64,000 nt of DNA from Aerococcaceae bacterium DSM 111021 (lineage in GTDB: Bacteria; Bacillota; Bacilli; Lactobacillales; Aerococcaceae), in assembly GCA_020112395.1 (NCBI GenBank), contig JACCEK010000001.1:186001-250000 (forward strand), written 5' to 3'. The notes below the pieces were generated by a model, which saw nothing but the letters and a program-made list of their open reading frames with translations, did no database searches and had not been told where the DNA came from. Positions 62,144 to 64,000 of this stretch are shown one piece after another; the stretch's first letter is position 1, and each line of letters begins with the position of its first letter. A program made the position numbers and the translations under genes.

Positions 62144-63058
62144 ATGAAATTAGGCTTAGTAACAGCAATACTAGAACATATGAATTTTGAACAAGTGATT
62201 GATTTTGCCTCAGAAAACCAGATAGATAGTGTTGAATTAGCGTGTTGGCCAAGTGGAGAAGCAGGGCGGCGGTATGCCGGGGTCTCACACATTGATGTGA
62301 GAAGTTTAACTGAAGAAAAAGTTAACTACATTAAAGACTATGCGGAGAAACGGCATGTAACTATTTCGGCTTTAGCATACTATCCTAATCCGTTATCAGG
62401 TGACAGACAAAAGCGTGACGAAGTGGTAGAACATTTGATGCATGTAATCACAGCAGCGGACCAATTAGATGTAAACTTAGTAACTACATTTATTGGGCGG
62501 GATCAAACAAAGTCATTATCAGAGAATTTGGCTACTATAGAAAGTGTATGGAGGCCTATATTAGACTTGGCAGAAGCTAAACAAGTTAAAATTGCGATTG
62601 AAAACTGTCCTATGTTGTTCACAGAAGATGAATGGCCAGGCGGTCAGAACATTATGACTAGCCCTTCAAATTGGCGGAAAGTTTTTAATATCCTTGATAG
62701 TGATTACTTGGGGTTAAATTTTGATCCCTCACACTGTATCTGGCAACAATTAGACTATATTAAACCTTTATATGAGTTCAAAGATAAGCTATTCTTTATT
62801 CACTTTAAAGACATGAAACTATATCGCGAAAAATTAGCGGATGTTGGTGTGATGGCTACTCCATTAGAGTACATGACCCCAAAATTGCCTGGTTATGGTG
62901 ATGTTAATTGGTTAGCATTTCTTTCAGCCTTATCAGATATTGGATATGATGGTCCTACGAGTATCGAGATAGAGGATAAAGCGTTTGAAGGCTCACGAGC
63001 AGCAATCGAAGATTCTATAAAGCACAGTGTTAAATATATGAGGAATGTCATGTATTAA
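62144..63058 (+). CDS. Sugar phosphate isomerase/epimerase (TIM barrel)
   Basis: This 304-residue protein has the xylose isomerase-like TIM barrel. Metal ligands appear in IAIENCP (Glu), NFDPSHCIWQ (Asp, His), FIHFKDMK (His) and SIEIEDKAFEG (Glu). Such enzymes work beside Gfo/Idh/MocA dehydrogenases in inositol or rare-sugar pathways. I set the start at the ATG after TAGGTG. It is the last gene in the operon and has a terminator behind it. The exact reaction is not known. Confidence 0.87.
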   Translation: MKLGLVTAILEHMNFEQVIDFASENQIDSVELACWPSGEAGRRYAGVSHIDVRSLTEEKVNYIKDYAEKRHVTISALAYYPNPLSGDRQKRDEVVEHLMHVITAADQLDVNLVTTFIGRDQTKSLSENLATIESVWRPILDLAEAKQVKIAIENCPMLFTEDEWPGGQNIMTSPSNWRKVFNILDSDYLGLNFDPSHCIWQQLDYIKPLYEFKDKLFFIHFKDMKLYREKLADVGVMATPLEYMTPKLPGYGDVNWLAFLSALSDIGYDGPTSIEIEDKAFEGSRAAIEDSIKHSVKYMRNVMY

Positions 63059-63064
63059 GACTTG

Positions 63065-63099
63065 AAAACAAAGGCTAATTAGTCTTTGTTTTTTATTTT
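63065..63099 (+). terminator. Terminator after sugar operon
   Basis: AAAACAAAG pairs with CTTTGTTTT, with a CTAATTAG inner palindrome, followed by TTATTTTT. Confidence 0.85.
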
Positions 63100-63225
63100 T
63101 AGAGAATAAGTTATAAAGTGTAATAAAGACTTGTGGCTGGTATAATAAAGTTGCAAGTGCGTGGCGATTATACGGGCAGCTCTGACGAATTAGAGACTCA
63201 TTTATTTATAAAAGGAGTGGAAAAG

Positions 63226-63651
63226 ATGAAGGCAATACCATATTTTAATTTCCCTAACACTAAGGAAGTTTTAGCTTTTTATGAAAAAATAGGAGCAAAA
63301 AATATCCGCATATTACTAGCATCAGATGAGATGTTTGCTGATATGCCACCCGAGATGGCTCCAAAAGACCCTGATGAGTTTGTGATGAATGCTGAATTTG
63401 AACTTTTTGGCAATACTATCTACGCTTCTGATTCATGGGATAGGCGTGATGTTGATCACAGTGGTAGTAATATTAGTTTTGTTTTTACTTTAAGTAATGA
63501 TAATGAAGTTCAAGTAGTAAAAGATTTTTTCGATAAAGCCATAGAAAATGGTTTTACGGTTGAAATGCCATTAGAAGCTTCTGAATGGACCGAACTGTTT
63601 GGTATGTTAAAAGATCCATTTGGTTTATCTTGGATGTTCAGTGGGGAATAA
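63226..63651 (+). CDS. VOC/PhnB-like glyoxalase-fold protein
   Basis: This 141-residue protein has two beta-alpha-beta-beta-beta units of the vicinal oxygen chelate fold (AIPYFNFPNTKEVLAFYEK, then FELFGNTIYASDS, and the closing KDPFGLSWMFSG). It fits the PhnB-like group. The activity is unknown. The ATG 8 bases after AAAGGAG was chosen. A longer frame upstream is open, but its first part lacks a binding site. Confidence 0.82.
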   Translation: MKAIPYFNFPNTKEVLAFYEKIGAKNIRILLASDEMFADMPPEMAPKDPDEFVMNAEFELFGNTIYASDSWDRRDVDHSGSNISFVFTLSNDNEVQVVKDFFDKAIENGFTVEMPLEASEWTELFGMLKDPFGLSWMFSGE

Positions 63652-63714
63652 GTATACATTACAGAAAATTTTCAGTTTTAGAAAAGAGTTCAATTGAACA
63701 AGATTAATATCGAT

Positions 63715-63760
63715 AGTGAGTATCTGGCAAATAGTGCATTAGATACTCACTCTTCTTATC
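63715..63760 (+). terminator. Hairpin after VOC gene
   Basis: AGTGAGTATCT pairs perfectly with AGATACTCACT around a 15-base loop, then CTTCTTATC. The T-run is poor, so it may be a weak terminator. Confidence 0.5.
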
Positions 63761-63796
63761 CCATTGATTGATCTTATATTATAAGGAGTGTTAATA

Positions 63797-64000
63797 ATGA
63801 AAGTGATAAAGACAATGATGGTAGTGATTTTATTAAGTGTTGTGCTGAGTATACCAAGTAGGGTAATAGCTAATGATGATGCGTCAAATTATTTGGTGTA
63901 TGAATCAACTGACATGGCTGCTTACACTGAGATGAATATTGATATCGTTAATACAACTATAGTGATTCAGTTAGGTGAGCAATATAGTATAGATGTGTAT
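63797..64000 (+). CDS. Secreted protein, 5' part
   Basis: The gene starts at ATG 10 bases after AAGGAG and runs off the window after 68 codons. It begins with a signal peptide (MKVIKTMMVVI, hydrophobic core, probable cleavage after VIA at 23-25). The mature part starts with beta-strand-like segments (NIDIVNTTIVIQLG) that are reminiscent of DUF4097-type beta-helical proteins. Too little is present to name it. Confidence 0.65.
   Translation, partial: MKVIKTMMVVILLSVVLSIPSRVIANDDASNYLVYESTDMAAYTEMNIDIVNTTIVIQLGEQYSIDVY

Noticed and set aside
1-64000. tRNA, rRNA, CRISPR arrays, insertion sequences or prophage genes
   Set aside because: No cloverleaf-like stretches, regularly spaced repeats, transposase or phage motifs were seen on either strand.

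Overview
The window is AT-rich, densely coded chromosomal DNA from a low-GC Gram-positive bacterium. RexAB-type recombination nucleases, strong AGGAGG-like ribosome binding sites, catabolite-response (cre) sites, an OpuA-type betaine importer, a large one-piece PurL, and lipoproteins placed beside lspA all point to Lactobacillales. An Aerococcaceae/Carnobacteriaceae-like member is my best guess from overall flavour, not a proof. I saw no rRNA, tRNA, insertion sequence, prophage or CRISPR array.

Layout. 1-965: two permeases of a polar amino acid ABC importer. 1134-4289: trmK, a Nif3-like protein, pepT and a hotdog thioesterase. 4394-11903: rexB and rexA. 11974-14007 (minus): two lipoproteins, divergent from lspA and an RluA-type pseudouridine synthase (14141-15537). 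15614-20637: a DUF2786 protein, a pyruvate-kinase-like protein, a secreted sortase-like protein, small housekeeping proteins and a deoxynucleoside kinase. 20730-27418: FAD oxidase, hydrolase, RsuA-type synthase, an ExbB/ExbD-like membrane trio, FAH-family protein, SRAP protein and Ohr. 27584-29903: a baeRF (eRF1-like) protein and a cre-controlled membrane protein. 29992-33003 (minus): opuA-type betaine importer. 33402-39600: cupin, short membrane protein, nth, HpaI-type aldolase, YdcF-type protein, aldo/keto reductase and a secreted EndA-like nuclease. 39849-43620: a flavin module made of an Rgg/PlcR-like regulator, two paralogous FMN reductases and ApbE. 44413-56347: the purine operon purF-M-N-H-D-E-K-C-L. 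56414-63058: a LacI-type regulator divergent from a sugar uptake and catabolism operon. 63226-64000: a VOC protein and the start of a secreted protein.

Most striking observation: both glutamine-dependent enzymes in the purine operon look unable to use glutamine. PurF has Gly where the N-terminal nucleophile Cys belongs, and Ala where the glutamine-binding Asp belongs. PurL keeps a C-terminal glutaminase-like domain, but its nucleophile Cys is Gly and its catalytic His is Asn. The synthase and phosphoribosyltransferase parts look intact. This suggests de novo purine synthesis fed by free ammonia, or by an amidotransferase partner encoded elsewhere.

Second, the flavin module encodes an FMN reductase with a PAS-like domain and three C-terminal DxVSGAS motifs that match ApbE flavinylation sites, with apbE directly downstream. 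This predicts a cytoplasmic redox protein carrying up to three covalent FMNs.

Third, two genes have a strong GGGGTGA ribosome binding site but an ATA or ATT codon where the start should be. Cluster cysteines of Fe-S enzymes are also missing in RexB, PurF and Nth. All family assignments come from reading motifs by eye; no database search was possible.
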